Positions 1-13,013 of a DNA stretch of 52,793 nucleotides are shown one piece after another. Both the position numbers and the translations under genes were made by a program. The stretch's first letter is position 1; each line of letters starts with the position of its first letter. The notes beneath the pieces were generated by a model, which was not told where the DNA came from, made no database searches, and was given only the letters and a program-made list of their open reading frames with translations. Origin of the DNA: JAUXEH01 sp965602945 (lineage in GTDB: Bacteria > Acidobacteriota > Aminicenantia > Aminicenantales > Aminicenantaceae); NCBI GenBank assembly GCA_965602945.1, contig CBFDBC010000002.1, positions 1 to 52,793 on the forward strand, given 5' to 3'.

Positions 1-50
1 AAGGCAGCCGCACGGTGGGTGCCGGCACCATCACCGAGATCAAAGAATGA
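1..50 (+). CDS. tuf: Elongation factor Tu, 3' end only (first tuf copy)
   Basis: The window opens inside a gene whose last codons read GSRTVGAGTITEIKE and then stop. These 50 bases are identical to the end of the complete tuf gene at 15115-16314, and a few bases past the stop also match. EF-Tu delivers aminoacyl-tRNA to the ribosome. The genome therefore has two tuf genes bracketing the rpmG to fusA block, a common arrangement. Only the C-terminus of domain 3 is visible. Confidence 0.93.
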   Translation, partial: GSRTVGAGTITEIKE

Positions 51-121
51 ATGAGATCGCTTCGGGCCCTTCAGGCCTCGAAAAGATCATATAAAGCAGC
101 ACTGAAAGAGCGAGAAAGAAA

Positions 122-271
122 ATGCGAGACATCGTGATCCTTCAATGCACCGAATGCAAGCGGCGGAACTACACAACCACACGCAACAAGAAGCAGCAGA
201 CCGAAAAGCTACAGCTGAAGAAATACTGCAGGTTCGACCGGAAGCATACACTGCATAAGGAGGTAAAGTAA
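122..271 (+). CDS. rpmG: 50S ribosomal protein L33
   Basis: A 49-residue protein starting MRDIVILQCTECKRRNYTTT, with the typical L33 ending RKHTLHKEVK. The first zinc knuckle is Cys9-x2-Cys12. The second, normally C-x2-C, reads Cys36-Arg-Phe-Asp39, so one ligand position is Asp. L33 sits near the E site of the 50S subunit. It lies between tuf and tRNA-Trp, as in many bacteria. It starts with ATG at 122, preceded by GAGCGAGAAAGAAA. Confidence 0.93.
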   Translation: MRDIVILQCTECKRRNYTTTRNKKQQTEKLQLKKYCRFDRKHTLHKEVK

Positions 272-327
272 CCGGACGCCGGACGCCGGCGCGATCCGCT
301 CGAGACCATCGAAGATCCGAGAGCCGA

Positions 328-356
328 TTGGCAGCAGGCAGGCGGTCCGCTATAAT
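328..356 (+). promoter_or_regulatory. Sigma70-type promoter before tRNA-Trp/secE/nusG
   Basis: TTGGCA at 328-333, a 17-bp spacer and a perfect TATAAT at 351-356. The tRNA begins 16 bases downstream, which fits a start site a few bases before the tRNA. It probably drives tRNA-Trp, secE, nusG, the L11/L1/L10/L12 genes and rpoBC, because no equally good promoter is seen before 11977. Seen directly; transcription is inferred. Confidence 0.85.
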
Positions 357-372
357 GAATGGGTGGCAATAC

Positions 373-449
373 AGGTGAGTAGCTCAACTGGCTAGAGCAT
401 CGGTCTCCAAAACCGAAGGTTGCGGGTTCGAGTCCTGCCTCACCTGCCA
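373..449 (+). tRNA. trnW: tRNA-Trp (anticodon CCA)
   Basis: A 77-base cloverleaf. The acceptor arms AGGTGAG and CTCACCT pair fully, the anticodon loop CTCCAAA gives CCA, the T loop contains GGTTCGAGTCC, and the CCA end is encoded. tRNA-Trp just before secE-nusG is a widespread bacterial arrangement. Confidence 0.97.
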
Positions 450-550
450 AGCGAATCATAATCACCCCTTCATATAGAATCCGGATTTTGCAGGGAGGTC
501 AGACACCACCATTGCTGAGCCGGAAATCAATTTACATATAAGGAATTCAG

Positions 551-763
551 ATGAGCAAAAAGGTCAGATGGTACAAAAGGTTGGGCCCCTTTCTCAAGGA
601 AGCCAGGGCGGAGGTCAAGAAGGTCACGTGGCCGTCCCGTAACGAAGTTTACAGCACCACAATCGTGGTCATCCTGGCGACCATATTTTTCGGAGTCTAC
701 CTGTATATCATGGATTTGATCTTTTCCTACGCGATTTCCAACATCGAATCCTTATTTTTGTAG
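551..763 (+). CDS. secE: Preprotein translocase subunit SecE
   Basis: A 70-residue protein of the short SecE type. A basic N-terminus is followed by the conserved amphipathic segment EVKKVTWPSRNEV (about residues 26-38) and one membrane helix (about residues 40-62). SecE clamps SecY in the SecYEG channel of the inner membrane. It is followed 13 bases later by nusG, the classic pair. The start ATG at 551 follows AAGGAA. Confidence 0.95.
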   Translation: MSKKVRWYKRLGPFLKEARAEVKKVTWPSRNEVYSTTIVVILATIFFGVYLYIMDLIFSYAISNIESLFL

Positions 764-776
764 GACGAGAGATATA

Positions 777-1307
777 ATGACTAAGAATTGGTACGTAGTA
801 CACACATACTCCGGATTCGAGAAATTCGTGTCGGAGTCCATCCACCAGAGGGCTGCAGAGTTGGACATAGAAGAGCAGGTCGGCCGCATCATCATACCGA
901 CTGAGGGAGTGGTCGAGATTAAGGGCGGGAAGAAGGTGGTCTCCACCAAGAGATCCTACCCTGGCTACATCCTGATCGAGATGGAGATGAGCGACGAAAA
1001 CTGGCTGATCATCAGGGAGACTCCCAAGGTCACAGGTTTTGTCGGATCGGGCAAGAGGCCCACTCCCCTGAGCAAGGACGAGGTCAATCAGATCGTCGAG
1101 CACATGGAGAGCACGTCGGAGAAGCCGAAACCCAAACACTCCTTCGAAAAGGGAGAGGCTGTCCGCATAATCGACGGCCCTTTCTTCAACTTTAATGGCA
1201 TCGTGGAAGAAGTCAATTACGAGCGCGACACCCTGAAGGTCATGGTGACCATTTTCGGTCGGTCCACGCCCGTCGAGCTCGAGTTCTTACAGGTAGAGAA
1301 GATCTAG
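777..1307 (+). CDS. nusG: Transcription termination/antitermination factor NusG
   Basis: A 176-residue protein of normal NusG length. The N-terminal NGN domain begins KNWYVVHTYSGFEKFV and contains SYPGYILIEMEM; the C-terminal KOW domain contains GEAVRIIDGPFFNFNGIVEEV. NusG binds the RNA polymerase clamp and protrusion, suppresses pausing and links transcription to Rho or the ribosome. Because this genome's RpoB has an unusual insertion near the protrusion, NusG is a plausible neighbour of that insertion (inference). Confidence 0.96.
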   Translation: MTKNWYVVHTYSGFEKFVSESIHQRAAELDIEEQVGRIIIPTEGVVEIKGGKKVVSTKRSYPGYILIEMEMSDENWLIIRETPKVTGFVGSGKRPTPLSKDEVNQIVEHMESTSEKPKPKHSFEKGEAVRIIDGPFFNFNGIVEEVNYERDTLKVMVTIFGRSTPVELEFLQVEKI

Positions 1308-1315
1308 GAGGAACA

Positions 1316-1747
1316 ATGGCCAAAGAAGTGGTTGCGCAGATCAAACTGCAAATCGAAGCCGGACAGGCCAGCCCGGCTCCCCCCGTGGGACCGGCCCTGG
1401 GGCAGCACAACGTTCCCATCATGGATTTTGTGCGCCAGTTCAACGACAAGACCGGCAAGATGGAGCCGGGCACGGTGATCCCGGTGATAATCTCGGTATT
1501 CAAGGACCGGACGTTCACATTCGTGCTCAAGTCGCCTCCCGCCTCTTACCTCCTGAAAAAAGCCGCCGGGATCGCGAAAGGTTCCGGCGAGCCGAACAAG
1601 GAGAAGGTCGGGAAGGTCTCCCGGCGTCAGCTGGAAGAGATCGCCAAGGCCAAGCTGGTCGACCTGAACGCCTACGACCTGGATGCCGCGGTCAAGATCA
1701 TCGAAGGCACCGCCAAAAACATGGGATTGGAGATTATCAGTGGCTAA
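1316..1747 (+). CDS. rplK: 50S ribosomal protein L11
   Basis: A 143-residue protein of normal length. It begins MAKEVVAQIKLQIEAGQASP and has the proline-rich GPALGQHNVPIMDF segment followed by the rRNA-binding C-terminal domain (KEKVGKVSRRQLEEIA, KNMGLEI). L11 organises the GTPase-associated centre of 23S rRNA. An AGGAGG-type ribosome site lies just before the ATG. Its stop overlaps the GTG start of rplA, so L11 and L1 are probably translationally coupled. Confidence 0.97.
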   Translation: MAKEVVAQIKLQIEAGQASPAPPVGPALGQHNVPIMDFVRQFNDKTGKMEPGTVIPVIISVFKDRTFTFVLKSPPASYLLKKAAGIAKGSGEPNKEKVGKVSRRQLEEIAKAKLVDLNAYDLDAAVKIIEGTAKNMGLEIISG

Positions 1748-2429
1748 ACGAGGGAAACAGTACCAAAAGGCCAAGGCGGCCCTGGACCGAGAGGAGTACA
1801 CCCTGAAGGAGGCCATCGGCCTCATGAAGGACGCCAGCTTCGCCAAGTTCGATGAGTCCATCGATATCGCCGTCAGACTGGGAGTGGACCCCAAGCATTC
1901 GGATCAGATGGTGCGGGGCACGGTAGCGCTTCCCCACGGGACCGGCAAGACCATGCGTGTGTGCGTGGTCGCTTCCGGGGAGAAGATCACGGAGGCGGAG
2001 GAAGCGGGCGCCGATGTGGTAGGCGGTGACGATCTGATAGAAAAGATCTCAAAAGGCTGGACCGAGTTCGATGTGGTGATCGCGACTCCCGACATGATGC
2101 GGGGCCTGGGCAAACTGGGCCGGATCCTGGGTCCCAAAGGCCTGATGCCCAACCCCAAATCCGGTACCGTGACTTTTGAGCTGGGCAAAGCCGTGGAAGA
2201 GATCAAGGCCGGACGCGTAGAGTTCCGTGTGGACAAGACCGCCATCGTGCACTCGTCAGTGGGCAAGCTGTCTTTCCCTGCAGAAAAACTCAACGAGAAT
2301 ATCAGCGCGTTCATGCATGCCATTTTCCAGGCCAGGCCTCCCGCGGCCAAGGGGAAATACGTCAAAAACGTCTACATCTCATCCAGCATGGGGCCTTCCC
2401 TTAAGATATCGGAAGCGTCCCTGGAGTAA
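1740..2429 (+). CDS. rplA: 50S ribosomal protein L1
   Basis: A 229-residue protein. The reading frame is open further upstream, but GTG at 1740 gives the canonical N-terminus (M)AKRGKQYQKA and overlaps the rplK stop by 8 bases. Conserved segments include FDESIDIAVRLGVDPKHSDQ and MRGLGKLGRILGPKGLMPNP. L1 forms the mobile L1 stalk and in many bacteria represses its own L11-L1 mRNA. No clear copy of the 23S-like L1 site was identified here. Confidence 0.96.
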   Translation: MAKRGKQYQKAKAALDREEYTLKEAIGLMKDASFAKFDESIDIAVRLGVDPKHSDQMVRGTVALPHGTGKTMRVCVVASGEKITEAEEAGADVVGGDDLIEKISKGWTEFDVVIATPDMMRGLGKLGRILGPKGLMPNPKSGTVTFELGKAVEEIKAGRVEFRVDKTAIVHSSVGKLSFPAEKLNENISAFMHAIFQARPPAAKGKYVKNVYISSSMGPSLKISEASLE

Positions 2430-2443
2430 GAGGAGAGGTTAAA

Positions 2444-2965
2444 GTGAGTGTCATTCGAGAAAAAAAAGAAAATCAGATCCGGGAACTGAGGGGCTCGTTC
2501 GACCGGAACGACACCTTCTATCTTCTGGACTATGTCAACATCCCGGTATCCAAGTCATCTGAGCTGAGAAGCCAGCTCAGGGACAATGGCTGTTCCCTGA
2601 AAGTCGTCAAGAACCGGCTGGCCCTGAGGTCGTTCCTGGAGGAGTTCCCTGAGGAGCTCAAGGAGAGCTTCCAGGGCCCCACGGCCATCGCCTTCACGGA
2701 CAACAACCCCATCGTCCTGGCCAGGCTGCTCAAGGATTTTTCCATTCAGAACAAGATCCTCAAGGTCAAGGCCGGGATAGTGGAAGGGGATTTCCTTCCT
2801 GAGGAGCGCTTCCAGGAGATCGCAAGCCTGTCGTCGCGCAATGACCTGGTCGCCAAACTGGGTTACATGATCGCGTATCCGTTGACTCAACTCCTGCGCA
2901 CTATGCAGGCGCCCATCAACACCCTGGGCAGCATGATGAGTCAATTGAAAGATAAAAAGGAATAG
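2444..2965 (+). CDS. rplJ: 50S ribosomal protein L10
   Basis: A 173-residue protein starting at GTG 2444 after AGGAGAGGTTAAA. It has the L10 N-terminal domain with KVVKNRLALRSF and FQGPTAIAFT, and a C-terminal helical spine that carries L12 dimers. Only 14 bases separate it from rplA, so the long structured rplJ leader used for L10 autoregulation in E. coli has no room here. Confidence 0.96.
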   Translation: MSVIREKKENQIRELRGSFDRNDTFYLLDYVNIPVSKSSELRSQLRDNGCSLKVVKNRLALRSFLEEFPEELKESFQGPTAIAFTDNNPIVLARLLKDFSIQNKILKVKAGIVEGDFLPEERFQEIASLSSRNDLVAKLGYMIAYPLTQLLRTMQAPINTLGSMMSQLKDKKE

Positions 2966-2995
2966 AATTTCCGTTTCAAAGGATGGGAGGAGAAC

Positions 2996-3457
2996 ATGAC
3001 CAAAGAACAAGCCAACGAGGCTGGTGATACGAAAGCGAAGGAAACAACCAAAGAAAAAAAGGAGACCAAAGTGAGCAAACTAACCAAAGACCAATTCTTC
3101 GAACATCTGGATGGCCTGACCGTTCTCGAGCTGGCTGATTACATCAAGGAGTTTGAAGACAGATATGGTGTGAGCGCCGCTGCCGCCATGGCCCCCGCTG
3201 CCGCCGCAGGACCAGCCGGAGGGGAAGCTCCCGCAGAAGAGGCGAAGACCGAGTTCGACGTGATCCTCAAGGAGATCGGCGACAAGAAGATCAACGTGAT
3301 CAAAACGGTCCGTGAAGTCACGAGCCTGGGACTCAAGGAAGCCAAGGACCTGGTGGACAGCTCACCCAAAGCGGTCAAGGAAGGCGTGTCCAAGGATGAA
3401 GCCGAAGAGATCAAAAAGAAATTCGAAGAGGTCGGAGCCATCGTTGAAGTTCAGTAA
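2996..3457 (+). CDS. rplL: 50S ribosomal protein L7/L12 with N-terminal extension
   Basis: 153 residues from ATG 2996, against about 120-130 in the family. The usual L12 dimerisation domain begins near residue 27 (SKLTKDQFFEHLDGLTVLEL), then comes the Ala-rich hinge and the C-terminal domain KTEFDVILKEIGDKKINVIK. The first 25 residues are a hydrophilic Lys/Glu/Thr-rich extension. ATG 2996 follows GGGAGGAGAAC, but an in-frame GTG at 3071 also has a good site (GGAG at 3061-3064) and would give a normal 128-residue L12. Either or both starts may be used. L12 recruits translation GTPases to the stalk. Confidence 0.95.
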   Translation: MTKEQANEAGDTKAKETTKEKKETKVSKLTKDQFFEHLDGLTVLELADYIKEFEDRYGVSAAAAMAPAAAAGPAGGEAPAEEAKTEFDVILKEIGDKKINVIKTVREVTSLGLKEAKDLVDSSPKAVKEGVSKDEAEEIKKKFEEVGAIVEVQ

Positions 3458-3506
3458 CCGGTTTTGTGATTTTTGTTAAAAAAATATCCCTTCTGTGGGG
3501 GCGATT

Positions 3507-6500
3507 ATGCTGAATGAATCAAAAAATATTTACCGCGACAGGGTCGATTTCTCCAAGATCAAAGGAGTCTTCCCGATGCCGGACATGCTGGCCATCCAGA
3601 CGAAATCCTACAAGGAGTACCTCCAGATGGAACTGCTGCCCGAGGAAAGAAGAGATATCGGGCTTCAGGCCGCCTTCAAGGACATCTTCCCGGTGTCGGA
3701 TTTCAAGGAGACGACCCAGCTGGATTTCATTTCGTATTCCATCGGCAACTGGGAATGCAAATGCGGCCGCCTCAAAAGCGTGGACAATTCCCGCCGCAAA
3801 TGCAACGGCTGCGGCACGCTGCTGCCGCCCGATGTCGAGCTGACCGAGAAGGAGATCTGTCCCTACTGCAACTCCATCAAGACCATCGACATCCCGCTCT
3901 GCGAGCACTGCGGGGACAGGGTGGAATTGAAGATGAAGTACAGCCCGCATGAATGCCTGCAGAAGGGATATACTTTTTCGGTCCCTCTCCGCATCAAGGT
4001 CCGCCTGATTTCCTGGGAGAAAGATCCCGTCTCCAAGGCGAAACGCCTGAAACACATCAAGGAGCAGGAAGTCTATTTCGGCGATATCCCGCTGATGACA
4101 GGTAAAGGCACCTTTATCTTCAACGGCATCGAACGAGTCGTGGTAAGTCAGCTGCAGAGGTCACCCGGTGTGTTTTTCCGGCCGGGAGACGGCAAGGGAT
4201 TTTTTATCGGGAAGATCATACCCTACCGCGGTGCCTGGGTCGAATTCGAGTATGACAGTAAGAATTTTCTGTATGTCCGGCTCGACCGCAAGAAAAAATT
4301 CCTGGCCAGCGTGTTCCTGCGCGCCCTCGGTTTCGGTTCCGACCATGAGATCCTCCGGCTTTTCTACCGGACTTTCACGCTTCTGCCCAAGAAGGGCAAT
4401 CTGCTCTGGCAGCTGGACGAGAACCTGGTCGGCAAAACCGTGGCCGCTGAAATACTGCATCCTAAAACCAAGAAGGTCCTCGCGCCCGCGCGGAAGAAAC
4501 TGACGCAGGAGCTGATCGAGAAGCTGCGTGATGCCAAGGTCGAAGCGGTCACTCTCTCGCCCAAGGAGTTGGAGAGAGCCCTGGCCGTAACGCAGGTTCC
4601 GGATGTGGTGGATACGAACACCTACATCGAAGAGGCGCAGTGGGAAAAACTGGCCCAGCACACCGAACCTTTCGAGGTATGCTTTCCCGAAAAAGACAAA
4701 GTCGGGACGATCATATCCAACACGCTGATCAAGGATACTACCAAAGACTCCAACGAAGCCCTGGGAGAGATCTACAAAAAACTGCGCCCGGGTGAACCCC
4801 ACACCATGGAGAGCGCCCATAATCTCTTCCACAACCTGTTCTTCAATCCCCAGAAATACAACTTTTCCCGGATCGGGCGCCTCAAAATGAACATCAAGCT
4901 GGAGATGGATACGTCTCTGGAGGAAAAAACCCTGACGCCGTTGGATTTTGTGGCTGTGATCAAATACCTTCTGGGTCTCCGGATCGATGAGGGGGCGGTG
5001 GACGACATCGATCACCTGGGCAACCGGCGTGTCCGTTCGGTGGGTGAGCTGGTGGAGAACGCTTTCCGGATCGGCCTGACGCGCATGGAGCGTACCATCA
5101 AGGAGAAGATGACCATCTCCACCGATCTGGCTTCTGCCATGCCCCAGGACCTGATCAACTCCAAGCCGGTGATCGCGGCCCTCAAGGAGTTTTTCGGAAG
5201 CTCTCAGCTGTCCCAGTTCATGGACCAGATCAACAGCCTGGCTGAGATCACGCACAAACGCCGTCTCAGTGCCCTGGGCCCCGGGGGTTTGAGTCGGGAA
5301 CGGGCCGGGTTCGAGGTCCGCGATATCCAGACGTCACACTACGGCCGCATCTGCCCCATCGAGACGCCGGAAGGCCCCAACATCGGGCTCATCTCCTCCC
5401 TCAGCAGCTATGCCCGGGTCAACGATTTCGGATTTGTGGAGACCCCTTACCAAAAAGTCAGAAACAGCCGGGTCATAGAGCATGTGAAGATCCTTCACCC
5501 GGGAGACGGCAGCTTCAAGATCGGTGAGATCCTCGAAAGGGACGAAGTCGACAAAGAAGCCCGCCGCATCCAGAAGGTGAAGAAATCCGCGCAGACACCT
5601 ATGACTGAGCCGCACTGTTTCTACCTGACGGCCTGGGAAGAGGAGAAACACAACATCGCGCAGGCCAACGCCCCCGTGGATGACAAGGGCAATTTTGTCA
5701 ATGAGCTGGTCGGAGCCCGACAGTTCGGGGACTTCAAGCTCATCCCCAGAGACCAGATCAACTTCATCGATGTGTCCCCCAAGCAGCTGGTGAGCCTCTC
5801 GACCTCCCTGATTCCCTTTCTCGAACACGACGACGCCAACCGGGCGCTCATGGGATCCAACATGCAGAGGCAGGCCGTCCCCCTGCTCAATCCGGAAGCC
5901 CCTCTGGTGGGGACCGGCATCGAGCACCTGGTAGCCAAAGGCTCGGGAGATGTGGTCATCTGCCGCCGGGCCGGAGTCGTGGAGTTCGTGGATGCGGAAC
6001 GCATCCTGATCCGAGTGGGGGAGAACCAGAATGAGCGCAGCTATGACGTGGGAACCGACCTTTACCTTCTGACCAAGTTCCTGCGCACCAATCAGAATAC
6101 GAGCCTCAACCACAGGCCCATCGTCCGGAAGGGCGACAAGGTGGAAGAGGGACAGATCCTGGCCGACACCTCCTGCACGGACCAGGGCGAGCTGTCTCTG
6201 GGACGCAACGTCCTGTGCGCCTTCATGCCCTGGAGAGGGTATAACTTCGAGGATGCCATCGTCGTCAGCGAGAAGCTCATCAAGGAAGACATCTTCACCT
6301 CCCTGCACATCATCGAGGAATCGCTGGAGGCCCGCGACACCAAGCTGGGTCCCGAGGAGGTTACCCGGGACATCCCCAATGTGCCGGAAAATCTGCTCAG
6401 GAACCTGGACGAAAACGGGATCGTGCGCATCGGCGCCAAGGTCAAGTCCGGGGACATCCTGGTCGGCAAGGTCGCGCCCAAGGGAGAAACGCAGCTTTCG

Positions 6501-7792
6501 CCGGAAGAGAAGCTGCTCAAGGCCATCTTCGGTGAGAAAGCCCTGGATGTCAAAGATGCCTCCCTGTACTGCTCTCCCGGGGTCGAAGGGACCGTCAACG
6601 ATGTGCGCATCTTTTCACGCCGCGGGATAGAGAAGAACCCGAGGGCCAAGGACATAGAAATCGACGAGATCGTGAAGATGAAACGCAACCTGGATGACGA
6701 GATCCGGATCCTCGAGGGAGAGAAAGGACGCAGGGTCCGGTCCGTCTTGAACGGACAGGTGATCACCAAGGATCAGAAGGTCTCGGGTATCGAGCTGAAG
6801 AAAGGGACCAAGCTGACTACGGAGATCCTGGAGGGAGTGAAAACCAAGGACTTGAATAAGCTTAACCTGAAAGCCGACGAAAAGCGGGATCAGGAGGCCA
6901 AGGACATCGAGAAGAAGGTCAAGCGTCAGAGCGAGGCGCTCAGACTTATCCATAAGGAAAAATCCGATACCCTCAAAAAGGGCGACGAGCTGGCCCCCGG
7001 GGTTATCCAGGTCGTCAAAGTCTACATCGCGATGAAACGCAAGATGTCGGTCGGCGACAAGGTCTCGGGCCGCCACGGCAACAAGGGAATCGTCGCCAAG
7101 ATCGTCCCGGAAGAGGACATGCCCCGCCTGGAGGATGGGACGCCTGTGGAGATCTTGTTGAATCCCCTGGGCGTTCCTTCCCGTATGAACGTCGGCCAGA
7201 TCCTGGAAACCCATCTGGGCCTGGCCGCCCGCGCGCTGGGACTCTGGATCTCGACGCCTGTCTTTGACGGGATCTCCGAAAACGAGATCAAGGAGCTGCT
7301 GAAAAAGGCCGATCTACCCCCTTCGGGCAAACACACACTCTTCGACGGGATGACGGGAGCGAAGCTGCACAGCGAGGTCACGGTGGGATACATCTACATC
7401 ATGAAGCTGTATCATCTCGTGGACGACAAGATCCACGCCCGTTCCACCGGACCTTACTCGCTGATCACGCAGCAGCCTCTGGGCGGCAAAGCACAGTTCG
7501 GAGGGCAGCGTTTCGGTGAGATGGAGGTGTGGGCACTGGAGGCCTACGGGGCCGCCTACACCCTGCAGGAGCTGCTCACGGCCAAGTCCGATGATGTGGA
7601 GGGCCGGGCCAAGATCTATGAGGCGATCGTCAAAGGCGACCTGGATTTTTCTCCGGGGCTGCCGGAATCGGTCAACGTCCTCATCCGCGAACTGCAGAGC
7701 CTGTGTCTGAATTTTGAGCTCGAGAAGTCCAAAAAAGATGAGGTCCTGCCCTGGGGCATCGATGTGCCTCAGATCCTCAAAGGAGATAGATG

Positions 7793-7793
<1 letters not shown>
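3507..7793 (+). CDS. rpoB: RNA polymerase beta subunit with Cys-rich N-terminal insertion
   Basis: 1428 residues from ATG 3507, preferred over GTG 3495 because GGGGG precedes it at normal spacing. Standard motifs include the rifampicin region (SSQLSQFMDQINSLAEITHK) and YNFEDAIVVSEKL, KMSVGDKVSGRHGNKG and GGKAQFGGQRFGEMEVWALE. Between ISYSIGNW and KYSPHECLQKGYTF there are about 60 extra residues absent from the E. coli and Bacillus proteins as I recall them. They hold four Cys knuckles: C84-x-C86, C99-x2-C102, C118-x2-C121 and C132-x2-C135, which looks like two zinc ribbons. The rifampicin cluster has Ile, Ser and Ala at the positions matching E. coli 518, 520 and 522. The stop overlaps the rpoC start. 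Confidence 0.98.
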
Positions 7794-11962
<4,169 letters not shown>

Positions 11963-11976
11963 ATAGTGCAAATACC

Positions 11977-12005
11977 TTGACATAACAGACAGGGTTTGCT
12001 AGAAT
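11977..12005 (+). promoter_or_regulatory. Sigma70-type promoter before rpsL
   Basis: Perfect TTGACA at 11977-11982, a 17-bp spacer and TAGAAT at 12000-12005, one base from consensus. It lies 14 bases after the rpoC stop and leaves a leader of about 65 bases before rpsL. It is the strongest-looking promoter in the ribosomal block and probably feeds rpsL through the S10 and spc genes. Confidence 0.88.
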
Positions 12006-12077
12006 CGCAACATTCGTCTCGACGGATTTTGCCCGAATTTTCGGAATAGATAATTACTGGTTACAAGGAGTAGTGTT

Positions 12078-12470
12078 TTGCCGACCGTAAACCAACTCGT
12101 GAGAAAAGGACGAGCAGCGAAAAAAGACAAGAGCAAGTCGCCCGCGCTGGAGAGGTGTCCGCAGAAGCGCGGGGTGTGCACCCGTGTGTTCACCACGACA
12201 CCAAAGAAGCCGAATTCGGCCATGCGCAAGGTGGCCAGGGTGCGACTTACGAACAATATAGAGGTTACGGGGTATATCCCCGGAGTCGGACACAACCTCC
12301 AGGAGCACAGCATCGTGCTCATCCGGGGAGGTCGTGTCAAAGACCTTCCGGGTGTCCGCTACCACGTCGTCCGCGGCACACTGGATTGCGAGGGTGTTCA
12401 GGATAGGGCCAAGGGCAGATCCAAGTACGGAAGCAAGAAGCCCAAAGAAAAACGGATCGCCGGACAATAG
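12078..12470 (+). CDS. rpsL: 30S ribosomal protein S12
   Basis: 130 residues. The start codon is TTG at 12078, supported by AAGGAG at 12065-12070 and by the canonical N-terminus MPTVNQLVRKGR. The decoding-site loops TTPKKPNSAMRK and PGVGHNLQEHS are intact, including the Lys where streptomycin-resistance changes occur in other species. The C-terminus is a few residues longer than usual and basic. S12 monitors codon-anticodon pairing in the A site. Confidence 0.97.
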   Translation: MPTVNQLVRKGRAAKKDKSKSPALERCPQKRGVCTRVFTTTPKKPNSAMRKVARVRLTNNIEVTGYIPGVGHNLQEHSIVLIRGGRVKDLPGVRYHVVRGTLDCEGVQDRAKGRSKYGSKKPKEKRIAGQ

Positions 12471-12481
12471 AGGAGTCGGAA

Positions 12482-12952
12482 ATGCCCCGAAGAGGCCGAA
12501 TTAAAAAGAAAAAGCTGAAGGTGGACCCCTTCTATAACAGCACGCTCATCTCCCACTTCATCAATGCGGTGATGCAGGGAGGCAAGCGGAGTGTGTCGGA
12601 GAAGATCGTCTATGGGTCCATGAACACCATCAAGGAAAAGGCCCAGGACGACCCTTTGAAAGTCTATGAAAAGGCGGTGCAGAACGTGCGGCCCCTGTTG
12701 GAGACCAAGTCGCGACGGGTCGGCGGCGCCACCTATCAGGTGCCTATCGAAGTGTCTCAGTCCCGGTCCATGACCCTGGCGGTACGCTGGATCATCCGTT
12801 TCGCCAAGGAACGGCCGGGAAAGACTATGACCGATAAGTTGGCCAATGAAATTTTAGATGCAGCCAACCACAGGGGTGGTTCTATGAAGAAGAAAGAGGA
12901 CACCCACAAGATGGCTGATGCCAACCGGGCTTTTGCCCATTACAGATGGTAG
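12482..12952 (+). CDS. rpsG: 30S ribosomal protein S7
   Basis: 156 residues, normal length, beginning MPRRGRIKKKKLKVDPFYNS. Conserved VGGATYQVPIEVSQSRSMTLA and HRGGSMKKKEDTHKMADANRAFAHYRW close the protein. S7 nucleates the 30S head. It is followed by a 61-base gap with a small TCTCC-CAGTA-GGAGA hairpin before fusA. Confidence 0.97.
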   Translation: MPRRGRIKKKKLKVDPFYNSTLISHFINAVMQGGKRSVSEKIVYGSMNTIKEKAQDDPLKVYEKAVQNVRPLLETKSRRVGGATYQVPIEVSQSRSMTLAVRWIIRFAKERPGKTMTDKLANEILDAANHRGGSMKKKEDTHKMADANRAFAHYRW

Positions 12953-13013
12953 TCTCCCAGTAGGAGAGAATTGGTACTGAGAGATTTGATGCTGATGGAT
13001 ATGGAGAGAAAAG

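Noticed and set aside
169..465. A 98-codon minus-strand frame covering rpmG and tRNA-Trp
   Set aside because: It overlaps a tRNA, L33 and a promoter on the other strand, and its product is not protein-like.
5200..5280. Rifampicin resistance from Ile, Ser and Ala in the RpoB cluster
   Set aside because: These are lineage differences at variable positions. The usual major resistance positions (Asp516, His526, Ser531 equivalents) look wild type, so no resistance is claimed.
12953..13013. A functional S7-binding regulatory stem between rpsG and fusA
   Set aside because: Only a 5-bp stem is visible, and it does not match the E. coli S12-S7 intergenic site.
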